Source: Gordonia heveisoli
GTDB lineage: Bacteria > Actinomycetota > Actinomycetes > Mycobacteriales > Mycobacteriaceae
Direction: 5' to 3'
DNA: 64,000 nucleotides
NCBI RefSeq assembly: GCF_030315745.1
Contig: NZ_JASXSH010000017.1
Location: 36,454-100,453 of the forward strand
Made by a program: the position numbers and the translations under genes. Positions within the stretch are counted from its first letter, which is position 1; every line of letters starts with the position of its first letter. Of the stretch, positions 8,433-18,150 are shown in pieces. The notes below the pieces were generated by a model. The model did no database searches. It saw only the letters and a list, made by a program, of their open reading frames with translations, and was not told the origin of the DNA.

Positions 8433-9947
8433 ATGAACATCGGGTTGTTGCTGGAGATGGCCGCAGGTGGATTCGGTGACCGTGTCGTCATCGGCAGCCG
8501 CTCCGGCGGGATCACCGCCGCGGGACTCGACGCCAAATCCAAGTCCGGTGCGGAGGTCATCCGGGCAGCCGGTGCGGATGCGGTCGTCTACCTCGCGGTC
8601 AACGGCCCGGCCTTCCCGGTCGCGATGTTCGCGGCTGCACGCGCCGGAGTGCCGCTGGTCCCGGTCAACTACCGGCTGGGCCGCGAGCAACTCGACTCAC
8701 TGCTCGGCAACCATCCGCAAGCGCTGGGTATCGCCGACCCCGAGCACGCCCACATCCTTGAGCGAGCCGGCTTGCAGGTCGTGACCACCGAGGAGTGGTT
8801 GGATCGAGTGGACGCCACTCAAGCCCCTGCGGAGGATCCGGCACCGGCCGATCCCTCGGTTCCGGCGGTCATCATCTACACCTCCGGCACCACCGCCGCC
8901 CCCAAGGGCGTGTTGTTGCGCAATGAGAATCTGACCTCGTATGTCTTCGGGTCGGTCGAATTCGCCAACGCGGCCGACGATGATGCCGCACTCGTGAGTG
9001 TTCCGCCGTACCACATTGCGGCAGTGGCGAATGTGATCAGCAATCTCTATGCCGGGCGCCGCACCCTGGTCCTCGAACAGTTCACCCCCGAGCAGTGGCT
9101 GCAGACGGTCCGCGACGAACATGTCACCAACGCGCTGGTGGTGCCGACGATGCTCTCCCGCATCGTGGAATCCGATGCGGACAAGGACATCCCGTCGTTG
9201 CGCAACCTGGCCTACGGCGGGGCACCGATGCCGTCGAAGGTGATCGAGCGGGCGCTGCAGCTGTGGCCGCAGGTCGGATTCGTCAACGCCTACGGACTCA
9301 CCGAGACGAGTTCGACGATCACCGTCCTCGGTCCCGACGATCATCGGGAGGCACTGGCCGGTGGCGATGACCGCGTCCGGGCCCGGCTGGGTTCGGTGGG
9401 ACGCGCGCTGCCGGGCGTCGAGATCGAGATCCGTGATTCGTCGGGTGCGGTGCTCGGTGCCGGTGAGGTCGGTCGGATCTGTGTGGCAGGAGAACAGGTG
9501 TCGGCCGAATACGCCGGGGTCGGTCGCGTGGTGGACGAGCGCGGCTTTTTCGACACACGTGACCAGGGCTACCTCGACGAGGACGGCTTCCTGTTCGTCG
9601 GCGGTCGAGCAGACGACACCATCATCCGTGGCGCCGAGAACATCGCCCCGGCCGAGATCGAGGATGTCATCCTGCGTCATCCGGACGCGGTCGACGTCGC
9701 GGTCGTCGGTGTCCCCGACGACGAGTGGGGCCAGCGGATCGAGGCCGTCGTCGTGCTGCGTCCGGGGGCCATCCCGGATCCGGACGGACTGCGAGCCTAT
9801 GTGCGGGATGCGCTGCGCAGCAGTAAGACCCCTGATCGCATCATCTACTGGGACGAAGTCCCGCGTACCGAGACCGGCAAGCTGGTCCGGCGGAATGTGG
9901 TGGCTCGGCTGGCGGCGACGGCCGAGCCCGCGGCGCCGAGCGTCTGA
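8433..9947 (+). CDS. acyl-CoA ligase (AMP-forming, ANL superfamily; FadD3-like)
   Basis: Activates a carboxylic acid with ATP and CoA. 504 residues. The AMP-binding loop YTSGTTAAPKGV is near residue 149, YGLTETSS near 286, the DxGYLDEDGFLFVGGR hinge follows, and the C-terminal PRTETGKLVRR carries the catalytic Lys near 482. The ATG at 8433 is chosen because TGGGGAG precedes it; the upstream ATG at 8379 overlaps an operator-like element. The next gene (an acyl-CoA dehydrogenase) starts 26 bp later, so the pair likely activates and then dehydrogenates the same acid. Substrate not determinable; steroid-ring acids such as HIP are one possibility. Confidence 0.9.
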   Translation: MNIGLLLEMAAGGFGDRVVIGSRSGGITAAGLDAKSKSGAEVIRAAGADAVVYLAVNGPAFPVAMFAAARAGVPLVPVNYRLGREQLDSLLGNHPQALGIADPEHAHILERAGLQVVTTEEWLDRVDATQAPAEDPAPADPSVPAVIIYTSGTTAAPKGVLLRNENLTSYVFGSVEFANAADDDAALVSVPPYHIAAVANVISNLYAGRRTLVLEQFTPEQWLQTVRDEHVTNALVVPTMLSRIVESDADKDIPSLRNLAYGGAPMPSKVIERALQLWPQVGFVNAYGLTETSSTITVLGPDDHREALAGGDDRVRARLGSVGRALPGVEIEIRDSSGAVLGAGEVGRICVAGEQVSAEYAGVGRVVDERGFFDTRDQGYLDEDGFLFVGGRADDTIIRGAENIAPAEIEDVILRHPDAVDVAVVGVPDDEWGQRIEAVVVLRPGAIPDPDGLRAYVRDALRSSKTPDRIIYWDEVPRTETGKLVRRNVVARLAATAEPAAPSV

Positions 9948-9973
9948 GCCGAGGGAAAGGGAGGCGGTCGGTC

Positions 9974-11164
9974 ATGCAGTACGGAACGACGAGCGAACTG
10001 GACGGCTTCCGGGCTCAGGTACGGGACTTCGTGCAGCAGAATGCGCCGGGGATCGAACCGAAGGCCGGCGTGCGCAGTGCCGAGGATCGCGAGGAGCTTG
10101 CCCTGCTCAAGGGCTGGACCCGGACGCTGTTCGCGGCGGGCTATATCGGCGGATCGTGGCCGCGCGAGTACGGCGGCAACGGACCCGATCACCTCTTCGA
10201 GCGAGATGTCGTCGTCGGTGAGGAAATCGCCCGTCATCGAGCGCCGGCGCCGGTGCAGGGAGCGGCCAATCTGGTGGCCGCGGCGCTCATCGATTTCGGC
10301 ACCTCCGAGCAGCAGGCGGCCTATCTGCCCGGGATCCGATCCGGGGAGTACATCTTCTGCCAGCTGTTCAGTGAACCCGGGTCGGGCAGTGACCTCGCAT
10401 CGTTGCGTACCCGCGCCACCCGGTTGCCCGATGGGCGGTTCCGGATCAGTGGCCAGAAGGTCTGGACGACCAACGGACAGTGGGCGGACTTCGGCTATCT
10501 CCTGGCACGAACCGATCCCGACGCCCCGAAACACAAGGGCATCAGCGCTTTTCTGATCGACATGACATTGGCGGGCGTCGACGTGCGGCCGCTGCGTGAG
10601 ATGACCGGGACCGCCGACTTCAACGAGGTCTTCCTCGACGATGTGGTCGTCGGCCCCGAGGCGCTGATCGGCGAGCTCAACGGGGGCTGGCGGATCGCGA
10701 ATTCGAGTCTCGGGCACGAACGTTCGGCGGTCGCGTCCAGTGCGGTCCGGGTGCGTCGAAACATCGAGGATCTCGTCGACCTTGCCCGGCGAGTGCAGCG
10801 CGACGGGCGTCCGGCGATCGAGGATCCGACGATCGCCGACCGTCTGGGCGACCTGAGCGCACAGGCGCATGCGTTGTCGGCGCTGGTCTATGCGAGTCTC
10901 ACCCGGGTGTCGCGGGGGCAACCGGGAGTGAGCGATGCGCCGATGACGAAGCTGATGTTCAGTGAGCTCGGCGTCGAGGTGGCGGCCTTCGCGCTGGATC
11001 TCTGCGGTGAGTCCGGGATTGTGGTCGGTAGCGACCAGCACGCCGTCGACCGCGGCCGGTGGCAAGACGAATTCCTTTATGCGCGTGCTTATACGATCGC
11101 CGGCGGAAGTTCGGAAATCATGCGGAATCTGATTGCCGAGCGCGGGCTGGGGCTCCCTCGCTGA
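9974..11164 (+). CDS. acyl-CoA dehydrogenase (FadE type)
   Basis: FAD-dependent dehydrogenase of 396 residues with all three domains. The flavin-contact motif FSEPGSGSDLAS is near residue 132, KVWTTNGQWADFG follows, and the C-terminus AGGSSEIMRNLIAERGLGLP is typical. This form (alpha type with a GGSSEIMRN ending) often pairs with a shorter subunit, for which the 353-residue protein at 2877 is a candidate (inference). A GGGAGG ribosome site lies upstream of the ATG, and it directly follows the ligase. A candidate operator follows the gene at 11215. Confidence 0.92.
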   Translation: MQYGTTSELDGFRAQVRDFVQQNAPGIEPKAGVRSAEDREELALLKGWTRTLFAAGYIGGSWPREYGGNGPDHLFERDVVVGEEIARHRAPAPVQGAANLVAAALIDFGTSEQQAAYLPGIRSGEYIFCQLFSEPGSGSDLASLRTRATRLPDGRFRISGQKVWTTNGQWADFGYLLARTDPDAPKHKGISAFLIDMTLAGVDVRPLREMTGTADFNEVFLDDVVVGPEALIGELNGGWRIANSSLGHERSAVASSAVRVRRNIEDLVDLARRVQRDGRPAIEDPTIADRLGDLSAQAHALSALVYASLTRVSRGQPGVSDAPMTKLMFSELGVEVAAFALDLCGESGIVVGSDQHAVDRGRWQDEFLYARAYTIAGGSSEIMRNLIAERGLGLPR

Positions 11165-11214
11165 TCGTCGCACGGACGGGTGATTGCATCCCACTCAACG
11201 CGCCAATAGGTTGT

Positions 11215-11229
11215 CCTAGTTAACTACGT
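11215..11229 (+). promoter_or_regulatory. candidate GntR operator upstream of the second ligase operon
   Basis: CCTAGTTAACTACGT contains the perfect 10-bp palindrome TAGTTAACTA. It lies about 120 bp before the ligase at 11351 and matches the elements at 24336 and 24511. Confidence 0.55.
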
Positions 11230-11350
11230 CAGATACCTTGGTGTTGGGTTGAGGTGAGTTCTCCTATGCGACATGCACCGGTGTCATCGACATGAGGCAG
11301 CGCTGAACCGCTTTCGCCCACGACGGTGATGGCGCGCGAACGGAGGCGGT

Positions 11351-12856
11351 ATGGCGGGAATCAGACAGGCACTCGGGGAGCTGTGGACGGCTTCCGACGA
11401 TGCTCGAATGATCCAGCAGGACGGGCGTTGGTACACCTGGGGAGAGGTCCGGCACCTCGCCGAGCGCATCGACCGGGCGCTCGTCGCGATCGGTGCGGCC
11501 GAAGGCGCTCGGATCGGTGTCGTCGCCGGCAATCGGATGGAGACGATCGCGGCGTTGGTCGCCCTGCTGGGCAACGGGCGCACCGTCACGACCCTCAACC
11601 CGATGCAGCCGATCGGGCGGGTGACGGCGGACCTGGCGGCGACCGCACCGCAGGCCGTACTGGCCCCCCAAGAGTTCTGGGACTCAACGGAGTTCACGGC
11701 CACCGCGGTAGAGCTGGGTATCGCGGGGTTCGCCATCGACCAGGAGGTGGCCGCTCGATCGGCGGCGGGCCGTCGCACCGAGGTCGCCGTGGCCTCGGAT
11801 CCGGTCGCCATCGAGATGTTCACCTCCGGCACCACCGGACCGCCCAAACGCGTACCGCTGACCTGGCGGCAGCTCGACGCGGCCATGTCCGCCGTCCACG
11901 GTCACACCGGCGCCGCCGGCGAACCCCGGGCGCCGCTGACTGGTCGAGTCGCGCTGGTGACGCTGGCGATCGTGCACATCGGCGGCATGTGGGGTGTGTT
12001 GCAGGCACTGACCGAGGCGCGGCCGTTCGTGCTGTTGCCGAGGTTCACGGTCGAGGGGTGGGTCGGTGCGATAGACGAGCACCGGCCCCGGATCGCGAGC
12101 CTGCCGCCCGCGGCGATGCGTTCGGTTCTGAATGCGAACGTACCGGCCGAACGCATCTCCAGCCTGCGCGCGGTCACCGCGGGCACCACCTTCGTCAGCC
12201 CGGACCTCGCGGACGAGTTCATCGAGCGGTACCGGATCCCGGTACTCATCGTCTACGGTGCCACCGAGTTCTCCGGTGCGGTGGCGGGCTGGACCAAGCC
12301 GATGCACCTCGAATGGTGGAAGAGTAAGCGGGGCAGCGTCGGTCGTGCGTTTCCCGGCGTCGAACTGCGCGTTGTCGACGAAGCCGGCGTGGCACTCGGT
12401 GACGGTGCGACCGGTCGGCTCGAGGTCAGCTCCGGTCAGACCGGCACCGGTGCCGGGGACTGGGTGCGGACCAGCGACCTCGCACATATCGACACCGACG
12501 GATTCCTCTACATCGACGGACGGGCCGACGATGCCATCCTCCGCGGCGGGTTCAAGGTGCAGCCGGAGGTCGTCGCCAATGCACTACGCGAACACGACTC
12601 GGTCCTCGACGCCACCGTCTACGGACGCGACGACGACCGGCTGGGGCAGGTTCCGGTGGCGGTCGTCGAACTCGTCGACACGGCCACGGCCGTCGACACC
12701 GACGAACTCAAGGACTTCCTGCGTGAGCACCTCACCCCGTACGAGGTTCCGGTGGTCATTCACGCAGTCGAAGCCCTGCCACGCAGTGCATCGCTGAAGG
12801 TGGATCGCCGCCGGTTGCTGGAACTCGTCGCCGAACTCGAAGCCGCTGCGGTCTGA
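11351..12856 (+). CDS. acyl-CoA ligase (AMP-forming, ANL superfamily)
   Basis: 501 residues. The AMP-binding loop FTSGTTGPPKRV is near residue 157, YGATEFSG near 302, the hinge DLAHIDTDGFLYIDGR follows, and a C-terminal Lys is in PRSASLKVDRR near 482. GGAGG precedes the ATG. It heads the run ligase, thiolase, CoA transferase, ferredoxin, thiolase, acyl-CoA dehydrogenase, all on the plus strand with short gaps, so it may form a long operon controlled from the 11215 element. The two ligases in the window are clearly different sequences, pointing to two distinct acid intermediates. Confidence 0.9.
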   Translation: MAGIRQALGELWTASDDARMIQQDGRWYTWGEVRHLAERIDRALVAIGAAEGARIGVVAGNRMETIAALVALLGNGRTVTTLNPMQPIGRVTADLAATAPQAVLAPQEFWDSTEFTATAVELGIAGFAIDQEVAARSAAGRRTEVAVASDPVAIEMFTSGTTGPPKRVPLTWRQLDAAMSAVHGHTGAAGEPRAPLTGRVALVTLAIVHIGGMWGVLQALTEARPFVLLPRFTVEGWVGAIDEHRPRIASLPPAAMRSVLNANVPAERISSLRAVTAGTTFVSPDLADEFIERYRIPVLIVYGATEFSGAVAGWTKPMHLEWWKSKRGSVGRAFPGVELRVVDEAGVALGDGATGRLEVSSGQTGTGAGDWVRTSDLAHIDTDGFLYIDGRADDAILRGGFKVQPEVVANALREHDSVLDATVYGRDDDRLGQVPVAVVELVDTATAVDTDELKDFLREHLTPYEVPVVIHAVEALPRSASLKVDRRRLLELVAELEAAAV

Positions 12857-12882
12857 TCCGCGAATCAAGGAGAACCCCGAAA

Positions 12883-14031
12883 ATGTCAGCAGTCATCGTC
12901 GAAGCCGTCCGCACCCCCGTCGGACGCCGCGGCAAGAGTTTGTCGGGGGTCCATCCCGCGGACCTGTCCGCGACCGTCCTCACCGCTCTGACCGAGCGTG
13001 CCGGGGTCGACCCCGAGATCGTCGAGGATGTCATCTGGGGTTGTGTGCAGCAGGTATCCGAGCAGGCCATCGACATCGCCCGGACCGCGGTGCTGACCGC
13101 GGGCTGGCCAGAGTCCATCCCCGGGGTGACGGTCGATCGACAGTGCGGGTCGTCGCAGCAGGCACTCAACTTCGCGGTGGCCAGTGTGATCGCCGGACAT
13201 TACGACGTCGTCGTCGCGGGCGGGGTCGAGTCGATGTCCCGGGTGCCGATGGGATCGTCGACAACGGTCGGTGACAGCCCGTTCAGTCAGGCCTATCGCG
13301 ACCGCTACGACAACGTCATCCCCAACCAGGGCGTTGGCGCGGAGATGATCGCGAACAAGTGGGGCTTCACCCGTGCCGATGTCGACCGCTATGCTGCCCG
13401 GTCGCACGAGCGAGCAGCCGCCGCACAGGATGCCGGGTGGCTGGCCGACCAGATCACGGCCGTCACCACTCCCGATGGCGTGGTCGCCGCGGACGAGGGC
13501 ATCCGGCGCGGTACGACCGTCGAGACGCTGGCCGGGCTCAAACCCGCCTTCTCCGCCGACGGTGTCGTGACCGCGGGAAACGCATCGCAGATCTCCGACG
13601 GGTCGGCGGCCATCCTGGTGATGAGCGAGGAGGCGGCCGCACGGTACGGACTCGACCCGATCGCCCGGATCCACACCGCGGTGGTGACCGGCGCCGACCC
13701 GGTCATCATGCTGACCGGTCCGATCCCGGCGACCGAGAAGGCGCTGGCGCGGTCGGGCCTCGACGTCGCCGACATCGGGGTGTTCGAGGTCAACGAGGCT
13801 TTCGCCACGGTGCCGCTGGCGTGGCAGGCCGAGATCGGGGCCGACGACGCGGTACTCAACCCCAACGGTGGCGCCATCGCCTTCGGGCATCCGCTCGGCG
13901 GGTCGGGGGCCCGGATCATGACCGACATGATCTACCACATGCGCCGCAACGGAATTCGCTACGGACTGCAAACCATGTGTGAGGGTGGCGGCCAGGCGAA
14001 CGCGACCATCATCGAGCTGCTGGCGCGCTGA
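12883..14031 (+). CDS. acetyl-CoA acyltransferase (thiolase, FadA family)
   Basis: Thiolytic cleavage of a 3-ketoacyl-CoA, the last step of a beta-oxidation round. 382 residues. The nucleophilic Cys is in DRQCGSSQQAL at residue 88, the His in GHPLGGSGAR near 336, and the second Cys in MCEGGGQANA near 366, so the catalytic set is complete. AAGGAG precedes the ATG. It starts 26 bp after the ligase. The second thiolase at 15689 is a close paralogue (the same VIVEAVRTP opening and the same C-terminal pattern), suggesting two rounds or two substrates. A small hairpin (14041-14062) follows. Confidence 0.94.
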   Translation: MSAVIVEAVRTPVGRRGKSLSGVHPADLSATVLTALTERAGVDPEIVEDVIWGCVQQVSEQAIDIARTAVLTAGWPESIPGVTVDRQCGSSQQALNFAVASVIAGHYDVVVAGGVESMSRVPMGSSTTVGDSPFSQAYRDRYDNVIPNQGVGAEMIANKWGFTRADVDRYAARSHERAAAAQDAGWLADQITAVTTPDGVVAADEGIRRGTTVETLAGLKPAFSADGVVTAGNASQISDGSAAILVMSEEAAARYGLDPIARIHTAVVTGADPVIMLTGPIPATEKALARSGLDVADIGVFEVNEAFATVPLAWQAEIGADDAVLNPNGGAIAFGHPLGGSGARIMTDMIYHMRRNGIRYGLQTMCEGGGQANATIIELLAR

Positions 14032-14145
14032 CGGGGTGAACCCGGCGATCCCACTCGCCGGGAACCACGCCCGCCCGGTGGGCAAAAGCTCGTACAACCG
14101 AGAACGACAGCACCGCAGATCCCGGTGCAGGAACGAGGAGACGAC

Positions 14146-15375
14146 ATGCATCGCCCGATGGAAGGCGTCCGAATTCTCGAGGTCGCCCAGTTCACCTTCG
14201 TGCCGGCGGCCGGCGCCGTCATGGCCGACTGGGGCGCCGACATCGTCAAGGTCGAACACGCCGAGAAGGGGGACGCCCAGCGAGGTCTGGTCCGAGTGCT
14301 CGGCTACGACACGACGAAATCGTCCTTCGCGCCGATCATGGAGGGTCCCAACCGGGGCAAACGCAGCGTCGGGCTGGCGTTGGAGCGGCCCGAAGCCCGC
14401 CCCGTCCTGGAAGAACTCGTCAAACGCAGCGATGTGTTCCTGACCAACTTTCTGCCTGCGGCCCGTCGCAAACTCGGCATCACCCTCGAGGACATCCGCA
14501 AGATCAATCCTGACATCATCTACGTCTCCGGAAGTGGATTCGGTTCGGAGGGACCGGATACCGAGAAGGGCGGCTACGACGCCACGGCGTTCTGGGCCCG
14601 TGGCGGAAGCGCCTTCGGCGTCACCCCGGCCGGCTCCGAGCGGGTGGCGTTCATGCCCGCAGGCGCCTACGGCGACAACATCGGCGGCATGACCATCGCC
14701 GGTGGCATCGCCGCCGCACTCTACGGACGCGAAAAGACCGGTGAGACATCGGAGATCGATGTCTCACTGCTCGCGGTGGGCGCCTGGGCCACCCAGTTCA
14801 CCGTCAACATGGCACTCGCCCGTGGCGAAGCGCTGCCCGCCCAGTCGGCGGACCGGCGGTCGGCGAGCGCGGCCAATCCGCTGTCGGGTCAGTATCGAAC
14901 TTCCGACGGACGCTGGCTGCAACTGTCGATGCTGCAGGCCGGACACTACTGGCCCGAGTTCTGCCGGGCCATCGGCCATGACGAACTCATCGACGACGAA
15001 CGGTTCGCCACCGACGCGCTGATCAACACCAACCATCATGCGGCGATGGACATCTTCGCCGAGATCATCGGCGCACAACCCCTCGACCACTGGCGGGCCG
15101 CACTCAAGGACATCCGGGGTCAGTGGGCGATCGTCCAGGATTCGTGGGAACTCGGCACCGACGAGGCGCTCGTCGCCAACGGACGGGTCGCCGACGTCGT
15201 CGACGCCGAGGGTAACCCCCAGAAACTCATCGCGAACCCGGTCAAATTCGACAACCAGCCCGTCGAGATGACGCGGGCTCCCGGCTTCGCCGAACACACC
15301 GACGAGGTGCTCGCCGAACTCGGATTCGACGAGGAAGCATCGCTCGGTCTCAAGATCGCCGGTGCCGTCACATAG
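14146..15375 (+). CDS. CaiB/BaiF family (class III) CoA transferase
   Basis: Moves CoA between carboxylic acids or, in racemase relatives such as MCR, epimerises 2-methylacyl-CoA. 409 residues. The catalytic Asp is probably in AYGDNIGGMT, the usual YGD-xxG location, followed by the family motif KTGETSEIDVSL. The ATG at 14146 with GAGGAG upstream is preferred to an in-frame GTG at 14125. It lies between two thiolases in the same direction. It could recycle CoA or act as a racemase of a methyl-branched side chain; sequence alone does not decide. Confidence 0.88.
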   Translation: MHRPMEGVRILEVAQFTFVPAAGAVMADWGADIVKVEHAEKGDAQRGLVRVLGYDTTKSSFAPIMEGPNRGKRSVGLALERPEARPVLEELVKRSDVFLTNFLPAARRKLGITLEDIRKINPDIIYVSGSGFGSEGPDTEKGGYDATAFWARGGSAFGVTPAGSERVAFMPAGAYGDNIGGMTIAGGIAAALYGREKTGETSEIDVSLLAVGAWATQFTVNMALARGEALPAQSADRRSASAANPLSGQYRTSDGRWLQLSMLQAGHYWPEFCRAIGHDELIDDERFATDALINTNHHAAMDIFAEIIGAQPLDHWRAALKDIRGQWAIVQDSWELGTDEALVANGRVADVVDAEGNPQKLIANPVKFDNQPVEMTRAPGFAEHTDEVLAELGFDEEASLGLKIAGAVT

Positions 15376-15417
15376 CGGCGTTGTCGCCCCCTCCCATCAG
15401 CCGAAACGGAGAATCCG

Positions 15418-15606
15418 ATGGAAGTACACATCGACCTGGAAAAGTGCGCGGGACATGCGCGGTGTTATGCGGTCTCGGAAGAACTGTTCGATCTCGACGA
15501 CAGCGGATATGCGCTGCACGCCGACATCGCGATCCCTCCCGGGCAGGAGGACAAAGCTCGGGAAGCGGTCGCATCCTGCCCCGAACGGGCCATCCACATC
15601 CGCTGA
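15418..15606 (+). CDS. [3Fe-4S]-type ferredoxin (CXXHXXC)
   Basis: 62-residue electron carrier. CAGHARC near the N-terminus and SCPERAI near the C-terminus form the CXX?XXC(X)nCP pattern of mycobacterial and rhodococcal P450 ferredoxins, here with His as the variable residue. It is 42 bp after the CoA transferase and not adjacent to a P450, so its partner may be one of the P450s at 28763 or 60666 or an acyl-CoA dehydrogenase system (inference). Two other such ferredoxins in the window carry Ser and Asn at this position. Confidence 0.92.
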   Translation: MEVHIDLEKCAGHARCYAVSEELFDLDDSGYALHADIAIPPGQEDKAREAVASCPERAIHIR

Positions 15607-15688
15607 CGCTAGCGTCGGAAGGTGACGCAGGACACTCTGAGGGGAAACCGCCCGGTGCTGATGTGCCGAGGCAGAAGGGAAACACATC

Positions 15689-16840
15689 GTGTCGACTCGT
15701 GACGCCGTGATCGTCGAAGCAGTCCGTACTCCCATCGGCAAGCGCAACGGCTCGCTTGCCGAGGTCCACGCCGTGGACCTGTCGGCGCTGGTCCTGCGGG
15801 AACTGATCCGGCGTACCGGCATCGATCCCCAAACCGTCGACGACGTGATGTGGGGCTGTGTCACCCAGCTCGGCGATCAGTCCAGCAACGTCGGACGATT
15901 CGCGGTGCTCGCCGCGGGCTGGCCCGAGTCGGTACCGGCCGTCACCATCAACCGCGCGTGTGGATCCGGCCAGCAGGCGATCGAGTCGGCCGCCCACGCG
16001 GTGATCTCCGGCGCCTACGAGATCGCCGTCGCCGGTGGTGTCGAGACGATGTCGCGGGTGCCGCTCGGCGCGACCCGTGCCAGCGGCTTCCCGTACGGCC
16101 AGACGGTGCTCGACCGGTACGGCGTCGAGGGGCTCGACCAGGGCAGTGGAGCGGAGATGATCGCTGAGAAGTGGGGTCTGTCGCGGCTGATGCTCGACGA
16201 GTTCGCCTCCCGGTCCCACCAACTGTCGGCGGCTGCCATCGATCGTGGCGCCTTCGACTCGCAGATCGTGCCGGTCGAGACCCCGGCCGGGACGTTCACC
16301 ACCGACGAGGGGCTGCGGCGCGGTACGACTCCGGAGAAGCTGGAGGGACTCAAGCCTTCCTTCCGCGACAATGGTGTCATCCACGCGGGCAACGCATCTC
16401 AGATATCGGACGGTGCGGCCGGAGTCATGATCACCACCTCGGCCAAGGCTGCGGAACTCGGACTCAAGCCGCTCGCGCGCATCGTCGCAGGCACGGTCGT
16501 CGGAGCCGACCCGGTACTCATGCTGACCGGCCCCATCCCGGCAACCCAGAAGCTGCTGGCGCGCACCGGGTTGTCCATCGACGACATCGGCGCGGTGGAG
16601 ATCAACGAGGCCTTCGCGCCGGTACCGCTGGCGTGGCAGATCGAACTCGGCGCCGACCCCGACCGCGTCAACCCGGTCGGTGGTGCGATCTCGGTCGGCC
16701 ACCCACTCGGCGCATCCGGCGCCATCCTCACCACCCGTCTGATCAATCACATGCGGGACAACGGGATCCGCTACGGCCTGCAGGCCATCTGCGAGGGTGG
16801 CGGCACCGCCAACGCAACCCTGTACGAACTCATCGACTGA
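15689..16840 (+). CDS. acetyl-CoA acyltransferase (thiolase, FadA family), second copy
   Basis: 383 residues. The nucleophilic Cys is in NRACGSGQQAI at about residue 91, the His in GHPLGASGA near 337, and Cys in ICEGGGTANA near 368. Start GTG with AGAAGGGA upstream. Close paralogue of the thiolase at 12883. Probably cleaves a 3-ketoacyl-CoA made by the SDR and hydratase functions encoded in the window. It is followed 56 bp later by an acyl-CoA dehydrogenase. Between the ferredoxin and this gene lies a 12-bp perfect palindrome (GACGCTAGCGTC, 15605-15616). Confidence 0.94.
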   Translation: MSTRDAVIVEAVRTPIGKRNGSLAEVHAVDLSALVLRELIRRTGIDPQTVDDVMWGCVTQLGDQSSNVGRFAVLAAGWPESVPAVTINRACGSGQQAIESAAHAVISGAYEIAVAGGVETMSRVPLGATRASGFPYGQTVLDRYGVEGLDQGSGAEMIAEKWGLSRLMLDEFASRSHQLSAAAIDRGAFDSQIVPVETPAGTFTTDEGLRRGTTPEKLEGLKPSFRDNGVIHAGNASQISDGAAGVMITTSAKAAELGLKPLARIVAGTVVGADPVLMLTGPIPATQKLLARTGLSIDDIGAVEINEAFAPVPLAWQIELGADPDRVNPVGGAISVGHPLGASGAILTTRLINHMRDNGIRYGLQAICEGGGTANATLYELID

Positions 16841-16896
16841 CCGGCCGATCGTCGCCGCCCGGCCGTCCCGGCATGCACCGAAGAGGAGAAACTGCT

Positions 16897-18054
16897 GTGC
16901 CGCAGAGCTTTTACAACGCAGACCACGAGGCATTCCGGTCGGTGGTGCGCGACTTCGTCGCCCGCGACGTGACGCCGAATCTCGATACCTGGGAAGAGGA
17001 TCGCGAAACCGGACGCGAGGTGTGGAAGTCGGCCGGCGCGCTCGGCATTCTGGGCTTGCGCTTCCCCGAACAGTACGGTGGCGGCGGCGCGGTGGACTAT
17101 CGTTTCCGCTGCGTCGTGCAGGAGGAACTCGCCCGGGTCGGCGCGGCCGCCCTGGCGTCGGGCTTTTCCATCAACGAGGACATCGTCGGCTCCTACCTCA
17201 ACGAACTGGGTACCGACGAGCAGAAGCGTGCCTGGTTGCCCGGCATGTCCACCGGAGACGTGGTCGCCTCGATCGCGATGTCGGAGCCGGCCGCGGGCAG
17301 CGATCTGCGCGGCATGAAGACGACTGCGGTCCGGGACGGTGACGAGTGGGTCATCAACGGCGCCAAGACATTCATCACTAGCGGCTTCTCCTCTGACGTC
17401 GTGCTGACCGCAGCTCGAACCGGGGAGAAGGACGGGCGGCCGCGATTGTCGCTGATCCTGGTCCCGACCACAACGCCGGGTTTCGGCCGCGGGCGCAAAC
17501 TCCGCAAGCTCGGCCTGCACGCGCAGGACACCGCGGAGATCTCCTTCGCCGATGTGCGGGTGCCGCTGGACAACCTGGTCGGTGAACTCGATCACGGTTT
17601 CCATCACCTTACGGCGCAACTGCCGCTCGAGCGCCTGTCCATCGCTTGGCGTGCCCTGTGCGCAGCGGAAGCCGCGCTCGACTGGACCATCCGCTACACG
17701 AGTGAACGCAAAGCCTTCGGTACGCGCATCATCGACTTCCAGAACACCCGCTTCAAGCTGGCCGAGATGACCACCGAGGTGGAGATCACCCGAACCTTCC
17801 TGGAGCAGGGCATCCACGCGTTGAATGCGGGCGAGTTCGACGCCACCCTCGGTGCGAAGGCCAAGTGGTGGACCACCGAACTGCAGAACCGGGTCATCAA
17901 CGGCTGCCTGCAAATGCACGGCGGCTACGGATACATGGACGAATACCCGATTTCACGCGCCTACGCCGATGCCCGGGTCCAGACGATTGTCGGGGGCACC
18001 ACCGAGATCATGAAGGAGATCATCGGTCGCGACCTCGCCTCGCGTCACCCGTGA
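16897..18054 (+). CDS. acyl-CoA dehydrogenase (FadE, medium/long-chain type)
   Basis: 385 residues, start GTG with AAGAGGAG upstream. It has the flavin motif MSEPAAGSDLRGMKTT, GAKTFITSG, the R-x-AFG segment SERKAFGTRIIDFQ, and the C-terminal block MHGGYGYMDEYPISRAYADA ending VGGTTEIMKEIIGRDL. It is a canonical homotetrameric-type dehydrogenase rather than the split type at 2877 and 9974. It is the last gene of the 11.3-18.0 kb run. The stop codon lies in a 19-bp direct repeat, and a terminator follows. Confidence 0.94.
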   Translation: MPQSFYNADHEAFRSVVRDFVARDVTPNLDTWEEDRETGREVWKSAGALGILGLRFPEQYGGGGAVDYRFRCVVQEELARVGAAALASGFSINEDIVGSYLNELGTDEQKRAWLPGMSTGDVVASIAMSEPAAGSDLRGMKTTAVRDGDEWVINGAKTFITSGFSSDVVLTAARTGEKDGRPRLSLILVPTTTPGFGRGRKLRKLGLHAQDTAEISFADVRVPLDNLVGELDHGFHHLTAQLPLERLSIAWRALCAAEAALDWTIRYTSERKAFGTRIIDFQNTRFKLAEMTTEVEITRTFLEQGIHALNAGEFDATLGAKAKWWTTELQNRVINGCLQMHGGYGYMDEYPISRAYADARVQTIVGGTTEIMKEIIGRDLASRHP

Positions 18055-18081
18055 CCTACCCTTCGCGTCACCCGTGACCTA
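18040..18081. repeat. 19-bp direct repeat across the dehydrogenase stop codon
   Basis: The 19-bp sequence at 18040-18058 (TCGCGTCACCCGTGACCTA) recurs at 18063-18081 with a 23-bp period. The first copy encodes the last residues and the stop; the second is non-coding. It looks like a small tandem duplication. Confidence 0.85.
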
Positions 18082-18101
18082 ACCTGCGGTGGCAACGAAA
18101 A

Positions 18102-18134
18102 CTGCGGCGCCCGTGAATCTCACGGGCGCCGCAG
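18102..18134. terminator. bidirectional terminator between FadE and the ABC-importer operon
   Basis: Perfect 14-bp arms at 18102-18115 (CTGCGGCGCCCGTG) and 18121-18134 with a 5-nt loop, placed between convergent genes. Confidence 0.85.
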
Positions 18135-18150
18135 CCTTGTATCGGTCGGT

